DNA from: Pyricularia pennisetigena
Taxonomy: Eukaryota; Ascomycota; Sordariomycetes; Magnaporthales; Pyriculariaceae
Direction of reading: 5' to 3'
Assembly (NCBI RefSeq): GCF_004337985.1
Contig: NC_043742.1
Location: forward strand, 2,280,176 to 2,344,175
DNA: 64,000 bases
Of the stretch, positions 46,191 to 58,966 are shown in pieces. Each line of letters opens with the position of its first letter. Positions within the stretch are counted from its first letter, which is position 1. Below the pieces are notes generated by a model. The model was not told where the DNA came from. It did not search any database and worked only from the letters and a program-made list of their open reading frames with translations. A program made the translations under genes and the position numbers.

Positions 46191-46372
46191 CTGCTAATTT
46201 CTAACCAAAACCTCATATGAATAGAATGTCGGGTGGTAGTTTAACCTCAATTTAAATAAAGCTTCTTCGCTCTTCCAAATTGATTGGAACTTCTTTCGAT
46301 ATTTTTTAACGGGATTTTCCCAGTTCTTTTTTTCCAATTAATATTTAATTAACCAGTTTTTGTTTGGGATTC

Positions 46373-46500
46373 AAAGTGTCAGCCAATGGGGCTTACCCTA
46401 TACCGGGTTCACACCCACCCTGTATTTACGAGTCGGCTACCCTATATCTAGTTGAAAATTTCACCAAATTAGCAAATAAGTGCGAACCCAGAAATGGTTT
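46373..46500 (+). mobile_element. Copia-1 LTR fragment
   Basis: This internal LTR piece (TTCAAAGTGTCAGCC... to ...CCCAGAAATGGTTT) is cut off where the next Copia-1 LTR begins in opposite orientation. The break falls at the same LTR position, AAATGGTTTG, where the solo LTR at 50654 carries a 103-bp insertion. Confidence 0.75.
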
Positions 46501-47098
46501 TGTTAACAATATGGGTTGCTAACAGGGGTTTAGGCATTAGCCTAAGTGCGGCGTGGTGCTAATTGCGCTATAAAGGCCTGTAACTGCAGGGGTTTAAAAC
46601 CTGAAATTGCAGGGTTTAAATGCACTCAAGGCACTAAAATGTTCACTAAAATGATTCACTAATTTTGGGATTAATAGATTCGATTCATTGGTGGGGGAGA
46701 GTTTGCTTTGTCTCCCTTATATATTTTCCGATATCGAAGTGGGGATCCGCACGCCAGAAAGCGTTCCGGTGCCGCACACGATTTTCTGAAAAATTATATT
46801 GTATGCGTGGTTGAAAAAACACCCTTATTTCCATATAAACCATCTCTAAATTCGCACTGATTTGCTAATTTGGTGAAGATTTTAACCCGGTACAGGGTAG
46901 CTAACTTATGAGTGCAGGGTGGGTGTTAAACCCGGTACAGGGTTAAACCCCATTTGCTGACATTTTAAATCGCAACTCCTGCAATACAAAATATAACGGA
47001 AAGTCCGACAGCCCCAAAAGCCCCATTTGGGCATTATCTATTATGGCTTAGATATTCATAAAAGTGAACCTATTATATATTAGCGCATATAATTAACG
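46501..47098 (-). repeat. 3' LTR of the minus Copia-1 copy
   Basis: It starts TGTTAACAATATGGGTTGC and ends ATAATTAACG. At 598 bp it is about 30 bp longer than its relatives because the segment ending GCAGGGTTT near 46590-46620 is duplicated. Confidence 0.85.
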
Positions 47099-47682
47099 AC
47101 CCCTCTCTTTTGCTACTATTTATATAAAATCACAAAAAAAGTACATAAAAAATAAAACCCAAAAAAAAGATCCCCTTATGTCCCAACCCGATTCGAACTC
47201 TCGATATAAACCCCCTGGTTAATTAAGCCCTTTATACCGATTTATAACCCCCGAAATGGACGAACCCCCGAATTGGAAAAAACCCCCAAAATTGTAATAA
47301 CCCCCGGATTGGAACCCCCGATTTGCATCATATTAACCCACGGAATTAACAATTAAACCAAATACCTAATTTGACTATTCATTGGTAATAGTCCAAATGA
47401 GGTATATTATATAGGGTATTTCGAATGCGTAAATCGCCCAAAATGTGAGCTTTCCCAATTTCAATTCAACTTTTGGTACAAATCCCGTAATTTTAGGTAT
47501 ATAGTCGGTATGACTTATTTATTAATTACCCTATGCAGGGTAAATTCGGGTAGTACGGACGGTATTGGGCCAACAAAAATCCAACATTATAAATAAAGGA
47601 GATGTAACAAGTAATTAGCTAACAAACTCATTAAATGCCCTAAAATTCAATAGGTAAAAACTAAGCTTTTTATAGGGTTTTA

Positions 47683-48341
47683 TGTCAACATGGCTAGCGC
47701 AGGGCTAATTATATTAGCTACCCTGCATTATCTTATAACGGCTAACAAGGGCTAACTTTGTTAGTCACTCTGCATCGAATAAATAAATAAATAACAGATA
47801 AAACGTATACGCGTTTATACACACAAAGCTTTATATATTACGTCTTTGTTCATAGTTTCAACAACAAAACAAATACGTCGTATATAATCTAGCTTAATGG
47901 TATAATGCACATACCATAATTTATATTATATATACGTTGTTAAAGTGCGTGGGTTTAAATCCCGTTGTGGTCGCAGATTTTCTGTGCATGCATAAACACA
48001 ATAGGCCGTTAGGCTCAATGGGCCGTTAGGCTCAATAGGTCGGCAGGTCAGTCCCATGAATAAGGCCAAATCATGTGACGTGACCCCGCATTCCGGACAT
48101 CCGGATCGAAGATCTGCATTTACGGATTCGAACACGTAATTCACAATTTAGCCTTAGATTTATCAGCTTCATAATTTTTATCGATTTAACGATTTAACGA
48201 ATCGATTGTGCAACAATATATTATCTCTATTACCCGCTAGCAGACGGTTATCTGCCATTTCAACGTTCCATCAGCCTTATACGTGATCCACCTTTTCCCG
48301 CGTTCAAGATTAAGCTTATTCTATCTCGTAACCTCCTCACA
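47683..48341 (+). mobile_element. Copia-2 solo LTR with 5-bp target duplication
   Basis: This 659-bp LTR runs from TGTCAACATGGCTAGC to ...CGTAACCTCCTCACA. TTTTA flanks both sides (47678-47682 and 48342-48346). It carries the tRNA-like block (47889-47977 region) and the GGCCGTTAGGCTCAAT repeat. It lies in the 3' part of a Copia-1 copy. Confidence 0.92.
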
Positions 48342-50653
48342 TTTTAAACCCTATAAAGTTTAAAAAAACCTTGCAATTTGGAAACTTTAAGTGTTTTAAT
48401 AAGCCATCAACGGGTATTTGTTTGGATTCCATATATTTTAAGGTCACTAACCCTTTTGTAGCTAACTCCCGTAGGTAATGAAATTTTCATAACGTGTATT
48501 TAGTACGTTGGTAGTACGTAAGGTTATATGCGTTAGCCATAAAACCTATACTATTTCCAAATATTACAAAAAAGCCTTTTATCGGCCGTCCAATTTTTAT
48601 AAATAAGCTTTTAAGCCACTATGCTTTACGCAGGGCTTCCGTTAAAGCATCGGTCTCGGCTTTTAGGGTGCTTAAAACTATAATATTAACTTTTTTGCAT
48701 TTCCACGTTATAGAGCTCTCAAATAAATTATACAAATATTCGTAAATGGATTTTAAATTTTCCCTAGCCCCGGCAAAATCGCTATTATTAAAACCCAATA
48801 TTTTAAAACTTTTATAGCCTTTTATTAAAAGATTGCGTGGTAGTTCAGCTTCAAAAATTCTATTTCCGTAACAAATATATAAGGATTTAATACCCGCTAA
48901 ATAACGTAATAGGTTTTTATTTACCGTTAAATAGATTATAATGATTTTTATTAAAAAACGTAAAAACCACTAAACCGTAAAACCAATATCCGGGCGCGTT
49001 AGTAACAATTAAAACATAAAGGTGCCGATAATACGCTATAATATTTTAATTTCCAGTGCAATTACGGGTTTACGCCTGCTATATTATAGCATACATGGTT
49101 ATTATGGAAAAAACATAGGTTTGCAATTAATTAATCCGAGCGTTGCTAATACTTCCTTTATATATTAACTTGAATAGGTTTATAATAAGCGTTTAAGCCT
49201 ATCTGCTATAATTTGAACCCTTAAAAAATAGGTTATAAAACCCTTGTTTTCCGACGCGTATACCTTATTAAAACGGGCTTTTGTATCCCAAATATATTGC
49301 AATTTAGGACCTATTAGCGGGTAATCGTTTATAAAAGTAACGATAAAGTATTTGGATTTAATGTTATTAAAAACCGCGGGTTTATAAATTAACGGTCTGA
49401 AGGCTTTCTTAAGATATAGGGTTTTAAGTTTGTTTTGCCATTTTTTTGGACCCTGTTTCAAACCGTATAACGCTTTTTCCAACTGTATAACTTGCAGTTT
49501 TTTCGGATTATAGCCCATTTCTATTCAAACTTTAGCGGTGCTAAGGCTACAAAATCTGGCCCATTCGTTAAAAGCGTTTAAAATTTGCAAATTTATATTT
49601 ACGTCCGTAAAGTCACTATTTAAAAACGCACCGATAAAATCGATTTGTTTTATTTCCCAATTTTGTATATTACTTTTGACTAAACATATACGCCAGGTGA
49701 ATGGTATATTAATGTTAACAAAAACTTCGATATAATTTAGGCTTTTGGCCTGTAAAAAACAGCTAATAATTAACCCCGCTTTATAATTTATAGGTTTATT
49801 TTTTTATCCTTTTTTAATTTAGAAACCGGCCATGTAAAAACGAGTTTACAGACGGCGGGCATTTGAATGTTAGGGATAAAACGTAATGCTTCAACAATAG
49901 CGATTTGGTCGAATTTAAACTTTAAAACAATTAACTATTTAGCATTTTCAAAGTTATTTAAGACCTGTTGGTAATTATTCGGTTTACCGTTTTTAGTGAG
50001 TTTTTTCTTTATTTTTTTTTGGTTTAAAAAAAAAGCTAATGCACGTAATTTTATCCTTTGGATTTGGGTTTTCGATTTGCGAATTTAATTACATATTTTG
50101 TATTTTAAGTGCTGAAAACACCTGAGCTTGCGTTGTTTTAACCACTGGATTAGGTACCGCTGCCGTTATAGATTTTGGGGGCGAAAAGTAAACTATACAG
50201 GCCTGGCGGGCATTGTATTTTCAGGGTTTAAATGCCCTGTACGGGTGGTAACTGCCCTGGCCCAGGCGGTAAATACCCTGTATTCTCACGTGGTAAATAC
50301 CCTGTAACAGGTGGTAAGTGCCCTATTTTTCAAGGGTTTTTTAGGGGATAATTATCCGTTGGAACGCTATTAATATCGTTTTCAAATTCAGAATTAAAAT
50401 CCCCCTTTAAATCTGTATTTTCCCCCTTTAAAATCTGCAGCGATTTCCCTGGAATAACCAGATTTTCAGCGGTTATACCCTTTATAATTTCTACGGTAAA
50501 GGTTCTGTATACGGCCCGTCTAGCGGGAGCGTAAACCAACGTTGTAAAATTTGATAAATGGGCTAAAAGTTTTACCGTTTCGGTGCGGGGAACCAATTTA
50601 TTAAATTTTTGGCGTTTTTCCAACGGTCTAATAGCTTAGCAAATAATACGAAC

Positions 50654-51311
50654 TGTTAATTATATGCGTTATTTAGCATGCAATGGGTCCATATTTATTT
50701 CTTTATAAGCCAGAATAGATAGTGCCGAAGTGGGGCTGTCGTGGTTATCGGATTTTCCGCTATATTTTGTGTGTTGCGGGAGTTGCGATTCAAAGTCTCA
50801 GCGAGTGGGGTTCACCCTGTACCGGGTTTACACCCACCCTGCACTTACGAGTCAGCTACCCTGTATCGAGTTGAAAATTTCACCAAATCAGCAAATCAGT
50901 GCGAACCCAGAAATGGTTTGTTAAGAACAGGCCTTATGAAGGCCCTGCGACCGCACGTTAAGTCCAGTCGGCTCCATTTTTCATGCGCGCAGCCAATTGA
51001 ACAGCGGCATAATTAACAATTTGTATAAAAATGAGGGTGTTTTTTCAACAACCTATATAAAATAATTTTTCGGAAAGTCATGTGCGGCACCGGAACGTTT
51101 TGTGGGGTGCGGACCCCCACTTCGATGTCGGAGAGTATATAAGAGGGATAAAGCAAAGTTTCCCCGACCAATGAATTGAATCTATTAATCCCAAATTTAA
51201 TAAACAATGTAGTGCGTTTAAGCCTGTAATTACAGGCTTTATAGTGCAACTAGCACCACGGCGCACCTAGGCTAATGCCTAAACCCCTGTCGGCAACCCA
51301 TATTATTAACA
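50654..51311 (+). mobile_element. Copia-1 solo LTR with a 103-bp insertion
   Basis: It runs from TGTTAATTATATGCG to ...CCATATTATTAACA, inside the minus Copia-1 copy, whose sequence resumes at once on the other side. Possible diverged target duplication CGAAC/CTAAT. Inside, 50922-51024 is extra and flanked by TTTGT (50917-50921 and 51020-51024). The inserted block is similar to 4472-4560 of the foldback-like element. Confidence 0.82.
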
Positions 51312-52317
51312 CTAATAACCCGAAAATGCCTTAAATTGGGCTTATACGGTAATCCAGCTTAGAATTATGAATAAAATTCCTCGTAGGGTGTTAAATTCCT
51401 ATTCATTACCGCCGTACGGTTAGCTCAATTAACCACGGTAAATAATAAACAATATTATAAATATAATGGTAAACCCGCCGTTATAATGGTAGACGGAAAT
51501 TTATCCAGAATAACCTTAATGGGCCCTTCCGTTAATCCGTTAGGCCGTGGTTCTAGGGATTCAAAATGCTAAAATTAACACCTTTATTTGTAAACCAATT
51601 TTAAAAGTTTGTATTAATTTCGTACCCCCCATTGAAATGAAAATTTTGGGGTAACGCCCGTAAATAGCTTTTAAATCCCTAAAGAAACCTTTCATAACTC
51701 TTAAAACCGTAGGTCCGGTTTTATTTCGTAATGGGATCAACCACCGGAAACGTAATTTTCGGTCCATTAATAACAAAATACGGGTTTTTTATTTTAAGGA
51801 ATCGGTTTAAGGGTTATTATATTATCAATTATAAAATCGAAGATATTAGGGGGTGTAAGGAGTGCGATTTTATTTGTACGCCTAATAAAAATGATTTTTA
51901 CGCAAGCAATATAGGGAATTGCCCTATATTTGTCGAGATTAGGTAAACCTTTTGCAATTTTAGCGGTATTTTTTAGTAATAATAACCTTATATGCCCTGA
52001 ACGCCTGTGTTATAACAGGGTTTTTAGGGCCTGGATTTCGCTATAATTACCTGTAATTTCGTTTCCTTTAGGGGTTAACCAGCCGTCCGTAGTTCGTTTT
52101 AGCCTTAAAAGGAGGTAATTTACAGGGGCCTGTTTTAAATACGATAATAAAGGAGGTTTTAACAACGGATTTCTTGCGTGGGAAACCCCCTTTGTTCGGA
52201 AATAGTCCCTTTTGTATTCAATTGCATAAAAGGGTCACCTAACGGCTTGCCGGGCCTACGGGGCCCAATCTCACGTGGATTTTCAAGGCTTTTACGGCTA
52301 AGCTTTTGCGTTGCAGG

Positions 52318-55300
52318 CTAATTTAGCACCTAAACCCCTGTGTTTACAGTGGGGATCGCTAAAAATTAGCGTTCGATCCAGGCCCTTTCAGGTACTGCAG
52401 CGATGCCTTGTATTGCAAATCCAAAATTCTTTTGGTGTAGTTTTTGTAAATCGTGCACGCCACCGTGATTAGCTCAAATTTTACTAGGGTTCACGCTCGC
52501 GAATTAGGGCCAAAAACCCCTGTATTCGCTTGCTAATAGCCCATTAACCTTTCTTAGTGTGTTTAATAGGGTTTACAATAGCCCTTAAACCCATTAGCGA
52601 AATTACGTTAATTGGCTCGCTACCCTGCACGATACCCTGCAGGTTACCCTGCACCCACTTGACGAATTGAATTCGTTACGTGCACATAGATCGGTACAAA
52701 TACCAGGGCACCCACCAATTGCGGATTTCAGGGATTCCTACCCTGTATTTTTTCGTGGATTTCGACCATTGAAAATAGCAAATAGCCCTGTAATTGGCAA
52801 TTATAGGCCCATACCCGTTAAAAGGCAAACAGTATAACAAATCCTAAATTCAATAAGGTATTTACCCTTAGGCGATGAAATTAATTAATTATTGCAATAA
52901 ATCAACGAATTGCAATTATAATTTAGGTTATCCTACAATGAAAAATAGCCCTATATCGGGCTTTCCCGGCCCAATTCCAATAAAAAGGGGGTATAAACCC
53001 AGCCCAAACGAAGTTTTCACCGCCAAATTACAGGCCCCAAACCTGCAATTAAAAACGTTAACTACGTAAATGGATTAATCTCAAAGGACAATTTAACGAT
53101 AAACTGCCTTATTAACCCTGAAAAGCGGTAATTTTATTACTTTTAATAGGCAATCGGATGTTAAACTGGCTATCGCACCCCCTGATCCACCTAGTAACCT
53201 GATCTTAAATGACGGAATAGGTAAAAAAATATCGAAACGGTTATTTCCCTTCGCCGAAAATTGTAAATTAGTAGGGGTTAGCAATTACGATTTGTGAAAA
53301 TAGGGGTTAATAATCCAATTTAAGGCTATAAATGCAGCGGAATTTATTTCCAACTTTAAAATTGGCTATACCCTACCGGAATACGAGCAATTCGTCCTAT
53401 CAGTAATTTTAAAAAACAGCTTAATTAAGAAACTTTCAAAATCCATTGCATGGCATTCCAACCCTGTAACGACTTATAGAGCCCTGGAAGACAGTTACTC
53501 CGTTGCACACAAACCTAGTCGAAATTCGCTATATCGGAAATTCCACCCTTTAAATTTTTCAAAATTTAAAAGATGGATACTTAAATTTAACAACCGTTTT
53601 AACTTATTAGTAACTAAATCAACGAATACCAACCTGAAAATTAATCCTGTAAATGTACGAAATTAGTATTTACGGGTTTTGAAAGGGACCTTTCCCATTT
53701 GGACCGAGCGCCAACGCAATACCTAACGGGCCTTGCAAATTATAGGCCAAAATTCGGAAAATTTAAATTTGCAATACCTTATGGCGGACTTTATATCTGA
53801 AAATTCGATTCCAGGCTATACAACGGCTAAAACCGCTAATTATAGGTTTAAAGGTCCTAGGTTCGGGTAAAAAGAAGGCTAAAAAAGGCGCTAAAAAGGA
53901 AAATAATGGGCAGGAAAACACCTTTAAACGAACAAAAAGTAAAAACTTTAATTCGGATTCTGATTCTGCAAAAAATACTAAATCCTCCAATTTCAGCGAA
54001 TTAACCGCTGGAACATTTACAATTTCCATGGATTTCGAGTTATTTACGGGCTCGATTCCAGGTGACGTTAGCAAATGCGCAGCGTATAACGCCCTGGAAT
54101 CGTTTGGTGGTTTAGGCGGTAATATGCCGTAACAAACCCTATAATAGGAGGTTAAGTCCGCTATTAATTAAATTAGAAACTTACGTTCGGATTCGGATTT
54201 GGAACCGTATACCGGTAAAACGCTAAAATTACAAGCTTTAACAGCTAATTTTAGGGCTGAAACGAAACCTGGACGCCGCGTAAAATGGGCACCTGAACTT
54301 TGGAAGTTAAATTACCTTATCTTGTACGATATAAATAACACGCACCATATTTTTGCAAATAAGCAATTTTTTACCGATTATACCCCCGGTTTTACAGTTG
54401 AAATCGGTACTGGAGGTGGCCCTATTAGGTTTATAGGTACCGGAATTGTGAAAGTATAGGTCCGTTACGGCCAAAAAGCTGATGAATTTGTAAAGGTTAC
54501 GTTGAATAACGATTTATATATCCCTTCATTGGGAATAAATATCGTTAATGGTTATATATACTATAATATAAAAGGCGTAATATTAAAATTACCTTGTACG
54601 AAAAAGATCGCAAGGCGTAGGGACGCCTAAATACGGCTAAATATTTGTTTTATTTGGAGGTTAAAGGGTGCGATATCTTTATTTTAAATAACATTATTTC
54701 GAATTACGCCTATATAACAGGTAAATATAGCACCGTTTTTAACATAGTTCTACAGGGGATTACAAAAGGTTATGCAAACCCGTTGGAAATGAAATTAAAT
54801 AATATAAATCCCGATAATTACGAGGACTATAGAATTTACAGCAATTTGGAACCGGAAGAAATTACGGTAATGGAAAAGTTAAAACCCAAACAAAATAAGC
54901 AAATAACCGTAAATTTACCTATAACGCAGGAATTAAGCGGTAAAACCCTGAAAGTCCACGTGAAATTGGGCCCCGTAGGGCCGGTAAAACGTTAGGTAAC
55001 CCTTTTATACAACCTGATATAAAAGGGATTATTTCCGAAAAAAGTGGTTTCCCGTATAAGAAATCCGTTATTCAAACCTCCTTTATTATCGGATTTAAAG
55101 CAGGCCCTTGGAGCTTACCTCCTTTTAAGGCTAAAACGAACTACGGACGGCTGGTTAACCCCTAAAGGAAACGAAATTACAGGTATTTATAACGAAATCC
55201 AGGCCCCAAAAGTCCTGTTATACCACAGGCGTTTAGGGCATATAAATTTATTATTACTAAAAAAACCGCTAAAATTACAAAAGGTTTACCTAATTTCGAC

Positions 55301-55498
55301 AAATATAGGGCAATTCCCTATATTGCTTGCGTTAAAACCATTTTTATTAGGCGTACAAATAAAATCGCACTCCTTACACCCCCTAATATTTTCGATTTTA
55401 TAAAACGTGATATAATTACCCTTAAACCTAATCCTTATTATAAAAAACCCGTGTTTTTTTATTAGTGGACCGAAAATTACGTTTTTGGTGGTCGATCC
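52318..55498 (+). mobile_element. Copia-1 internal fragment, plus strand
   Basis: The fragment starts in the 5' leader (matching about 15845 of the complete copy), contains gag, protease and part of integrase, and ends at 55498 where the LTR of an opposite copy begins. It has no LTR of its own. Confidence 0.82.
52938..55498 (+). pseudogene. Copia-1 gag and partial pol remnant
   Basis: Gag begins at ATG 52938 (MKNSPISGFPGP). TAA at 53067-53069 stands where the complete copy has CAA (16603-16605), a direct RIP-type pair. Protease (LYDINNTHHIF, the DTGS motif mutated) lies near 54330. A 119-codon open piece at 55044-55403 covers the GAG-pre-integrase motif LLYHRRLGHINLLLL. A short duplication or insertion is present near 54100-54130. 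Confidence 0.82.
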
Positions 55499-58400
55499 TG
55501 TTAATAATGTGGGTTCCTAATAGGGGTTTAGGCATTAACCTAGGTGCGGCGTGGTGCTAATTGCGTTGTAAAAGCCTGTAATTACAGGGCTTAAATGCAA
55601 TAAATTATTCACTAAAATAGTTCACTAATTTTGGGATTAATAAATTTAATTTATTGGTGGGGGAAACTTTGCTCCATCTCCCTTATATAGTTTCCGACAT
55701 CGAGATCGGGGTCCGCACGCCAGAAAGCGTTCCGGTGCCGCACACGATTTTCCGAAAAATTATTTTATATGCGTTATTCAAAAAACACCCTTGTTTCCAT
55801 ACAAAGCATCTTTAGATTCGCACTAATTTGCTAATTTGGTGAAAATTTCAACCCGGTATAGGGTAATTGATTCTTAAATGCAGGGTAGATGTTAAACCCG
55901 GTACAGGGTAAAACCCCATTCGCTAATTTTAAAACGTAACACCTGCAACACATATAACGGAAAATCCGACAGCCCCAACAGCCCCACTTCGGCACTATTT
56001 ATTATGGTTTATATACAAATAACAATGGACCCATTACATGTTAAATAACGCATATAAATAACACCCCCTTTTTTGCTACTACTTATATAAAGTAGGAAAA
56101 GATAAACATATAAAAAAATAAAACCTAAAAAAAAATCCCCCTTATGTCCCAACCCGACTCAAATCCCCGATATAAACCCCCTGGATAATTAAGCCTTTTG
56201 TACCGACCTATAACCCCCGAGATGGACGAACCCCCGAATTGGAAAAAACGTTTAAAATTATACTAACCCCCGAATTCGAACCCCCGATTTGCATAATATT
56301 AACCCACGGAATTGACTATTAAACCAGGTAGCTAATCCTGCGATTCGTTGGTAACAGTCTAAAATAAATATATTATATAAGGTATTTCGAATACCTCAAT
56401 CGCCCAAAACACGAGCTTTTTCAATTTTAATTCAACTTTTGGTATAAGGTCGGGATAACTGTCTTATTAATTAACCTATGCAAAGTTAATTTGGGTACTA
56501 CGGATGGTATTGGGCTAACAAAAACCCAATATTACAAACAAAGGAAATTTAATGGGTAATTAACAAACGAACCAATTAAATTATGCCCTAAAATTCAATA
56601 AATAAAAACTAAACTTGTAGGGGTTTAAAACCTATAAACTTGAAAAAAAACCTTGTAGATTGGAAGCGTTAAGGGTTTTGTTAAACCATTAACGGGCATT
56701 TGTATAAATTCCAAATACTTTAAAGTTATGAATCCTTTTATAATTAACTCCCGTACATAATTAAATTTTAATAACGTATATTTAATACGTTAGTAATGCG
56801 TAGGGCTATATGCGTTAGCTATAAAACCTGTATTATTTCAAAATATTGCAATAAAACCTTTTATAGGTAATCCAATTTCCATAAATAAGTTTTTAAACCA
56901 TTATACTTGACGCAAAGCTTCCGTTAAAATATCGGTTTCGGTTTTTGGAATATTAATAATTATAGTACTAACCTTTTTGTATTCCCACGTTATAAAACCC
57001 CCAAATAAGGTATATAAATATCCGTAAATAAAACTTAGATCTTCCCTAACCCCGGTAAAATCGTGATTACTAAAACCCAGTAATTTAAAGCCTTTTAAAA
57101 CCCCCTTTGAAAAATTTGGGTGGTAATTCGGTTTTAAATACTTTATTTTCGTAACAAATAAATTAAAACTTAATACCCGCTAAATAATGCTATAGGTTTT
57201 TAGCTGACGTTGAATGGATTATAGTAGCTTTTATTTAAAAAACGTAAAACCGACTAAACCGCAAAACCGATGTCTGGGCGCGTTAATAGTATTAAATATA
57301 TAAAGGTACCGATAATACGCTATAATAATTTAATTTTTAACGCATTTACGGGCTTACCCCCGCACTATCTTAGCTCACCCGGTTATAAAAAAACAAATAT
57401 AGGTGTTCAATTAATCAATCCGAACGTTGCTAATATTTCCATTATATATTAACTTTGATGGAGCCAAAATGGGCGTTTAAACCTATCCCTTATAATTTAA
57501 GCGCTTAAAAAATAGGCTGCAGGCCCCCTGTTTTCCAACGCGTATACTTTATTAAAACGGGTTTTTAAATCCGAAATATGTTGCAATTTAGGACCTATTA
57601 GCAGGCAATCGTTCACAAAAGTAATGATAACATGTTTGGATTTAACGTTATAAAAAACAGCGGGATTAGAAATTAACGGCTTAAAACCTTTTTTAAAAAA
57701 TAGGGTTTTAAGTTTGTTTTGCCATTTTTATAAACCCTGTTTCAAACCGTATAACGCCTTTTCCAACTGGATAACCTACAATCTTTTCGGATTATAACCC
57801 ATTTGCATTAAAATTTTAGCGGTGGTAAGGTTACAAGTTTTGGCCCATTCGTTAAAACCGTTTAAAATTTGCAAATATATATTTACGTCGGTAAAGTCAT
57901 TATTTAAAAACGCACCGATAAAATCGATTTGTTTTATTTCCCAATTTTGTGCATTAGCTATAACTAATAGTATACGCCAGGTAAATTGTATGTTAGTGTT
58001 AGCGAAAGTTTCGATATAATTTAGGCTTTCGACCTGTAAAAAACCCCTTAAAATAACCCTAATTTTATATTTTATAGGTTTATTATTTTTATCTTTTTTT
58101 AATTTAAATACCGGCCGGGTAGAAACGAGTTTACGGCCTGTAAGAATTTTAATTTTAAAGATAAAACGGAAAGTTTTTGCAATAACGATCTGGTCGAATT
58201 TAAACGTTAAAACAGTTAACCATTTAGCATTTTTAGGGCTATTTAAAGCCTCTTGGTAACTATTTGGTTCTCCGTCTTTAATGGGCTTTTTCTTTATTTT
58301 CTTTTGGGTTTAAAAATAAAATAATGCACGTAATTTATATCCATTAAATCTGGGTTTTCGAACTGCGAACTTAACTCCATATTCTGTATTTTAGGTGCTG

Positions 58401-58530
58401 AAAACACCGGAACTTCCGTTGTTTTAGGTACTGGATTAGGTACCGCTACCGTTATAGGCTCTGGGGGGCGAACAATAGGCTGTATAGGCCTGGCAGGCAC
58501 TATATTTTCAGGGTTTAAATGCCCTGTAAC
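55499..58530 (-). mobile_element. Copia-1 copy, minus strand, cut by Copia-2
   Basis: The 3' LTR is 55499-56063 (TGTTAATAATGTGGG to ...AAATAACA), followed by the complement of the purine tract, 3' untranslated region, RNase H, reverse transcriptase and linker. The sequence ends at GTAAC (58526-58530), where Copia-2 begins; the remainder of the copy may continue beyond the window. Confidence 0.85.
56609..58530 (-). pseudogene. Copia-1 pol remnant (linker to RNase H)
   Basis: From 58500 down it contains the proline-rich linker (PARPIQPIVRPPEPITV), reverse transcriptase (58019-57500, with IDFIGAF and GTG AAC GAT for the FVND site) and RNase H to the stop complementary to 56609-56611. It is broken by TAA and TAG stops and several small indels. 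Confidence 0.82.
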
Positions 58531-58584
58531 TGTGAGGAGGTTACGAGATAGAATAAACTTATTCTATCTCGTAACCTCCTCACA
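58531..58584. repeat. Perfect 26-bp inverted repeat made of two Copia-2 LTR ends
   Basis: TGTGAGGAGGTTACGAGATA... (58531-58556) is the exact reverse complement of ...CTCGTAACCTCCTCACA (58559-58584), with AC between. Both arms equal the last 26 bp of the Copia-2 LTR, so the 5' LTR has been replaced by an inverted duplication of its own 3' tip. Confidence 0.92.
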
Positions 58585-58598
58585 GGTTATGAGCCCGG
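58585..58598 (+). other. Copia-2 primer-binding site
   Basis: GGTTATGAGCCCGG follows the LTR end without a gap. Its complement, CCGGGCTCATAACC, matches the anticodon arm of a fungal initiator tRNA-Met (CAT anticodon), not the 3' end of a tRNA. Priming from a tRNA-Met half molecule is established for Drosophila copia; its use here is inferred. Confidence 0.7.
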
Positions 58599-58966
58599 AT
58601 TAGCTCATACCAACGAGAACGATACCAATACCATCAAATCCATCGATTATTCTTCTGCCCTATCTCGGATTATCCCGAGCTTTACACCATTCGATAGCTC
58701 TATTCACGCTGTATCCAACGGTATAATTGCCGGAACCGGAATCGCACGCGTCGTCGAGAAAACCCGACCGTTATATTGCACCCTCCTATACCTACCTATA
58801 TACCTCAACAAACACTCGCCTATATCTTCACCGCTATTCGTCCTATCGATACGAGACCTATACCATTAGAAAGTCCCTTTCAAAACCTATCCAACAGACT
58901 AACCCTTTTGACCCTTACCCCGACCGTTACCGAGATACAATACAAACAAGAGACCTTTTATTCAAG

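Larger units (their letters stand above)
46501..52317 (-). mobile_element. Copia-1 copy, minus strand, with two solo LTRs inserted
   Basis: The 3' LTR is 46501-47098, with internal sequence to 52317, where homology stops inside the linker between protease and integrase and a plus-strand copy begins. A Copia-2 solo LTR (47683-48341) and a Copia-1 solo LTR (50654-51311) are inserted. The gag and 5' LTR are absent. Confidence 0.85.
47661..52317 (-). pseudogene. Copia-1 pol remnant (integrase to RNase H), interrupted
   Basis: Read downward from 52317 it has a pre-integrase and integrase segment (52100-51340, including an MGGTKLIQTF segment near 51630), then after the solo LTR the end of integrase and the linker (50623-50330). 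Reverse transcriptase follows (49735-49180; YGLKQGPKKWQ, FINDYPLIG), then RNase H down to the stop at 47661-47663, with another solo LTR just inside it. RIP-type stops and frameshifts are frequent. Confidence 0.82.
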
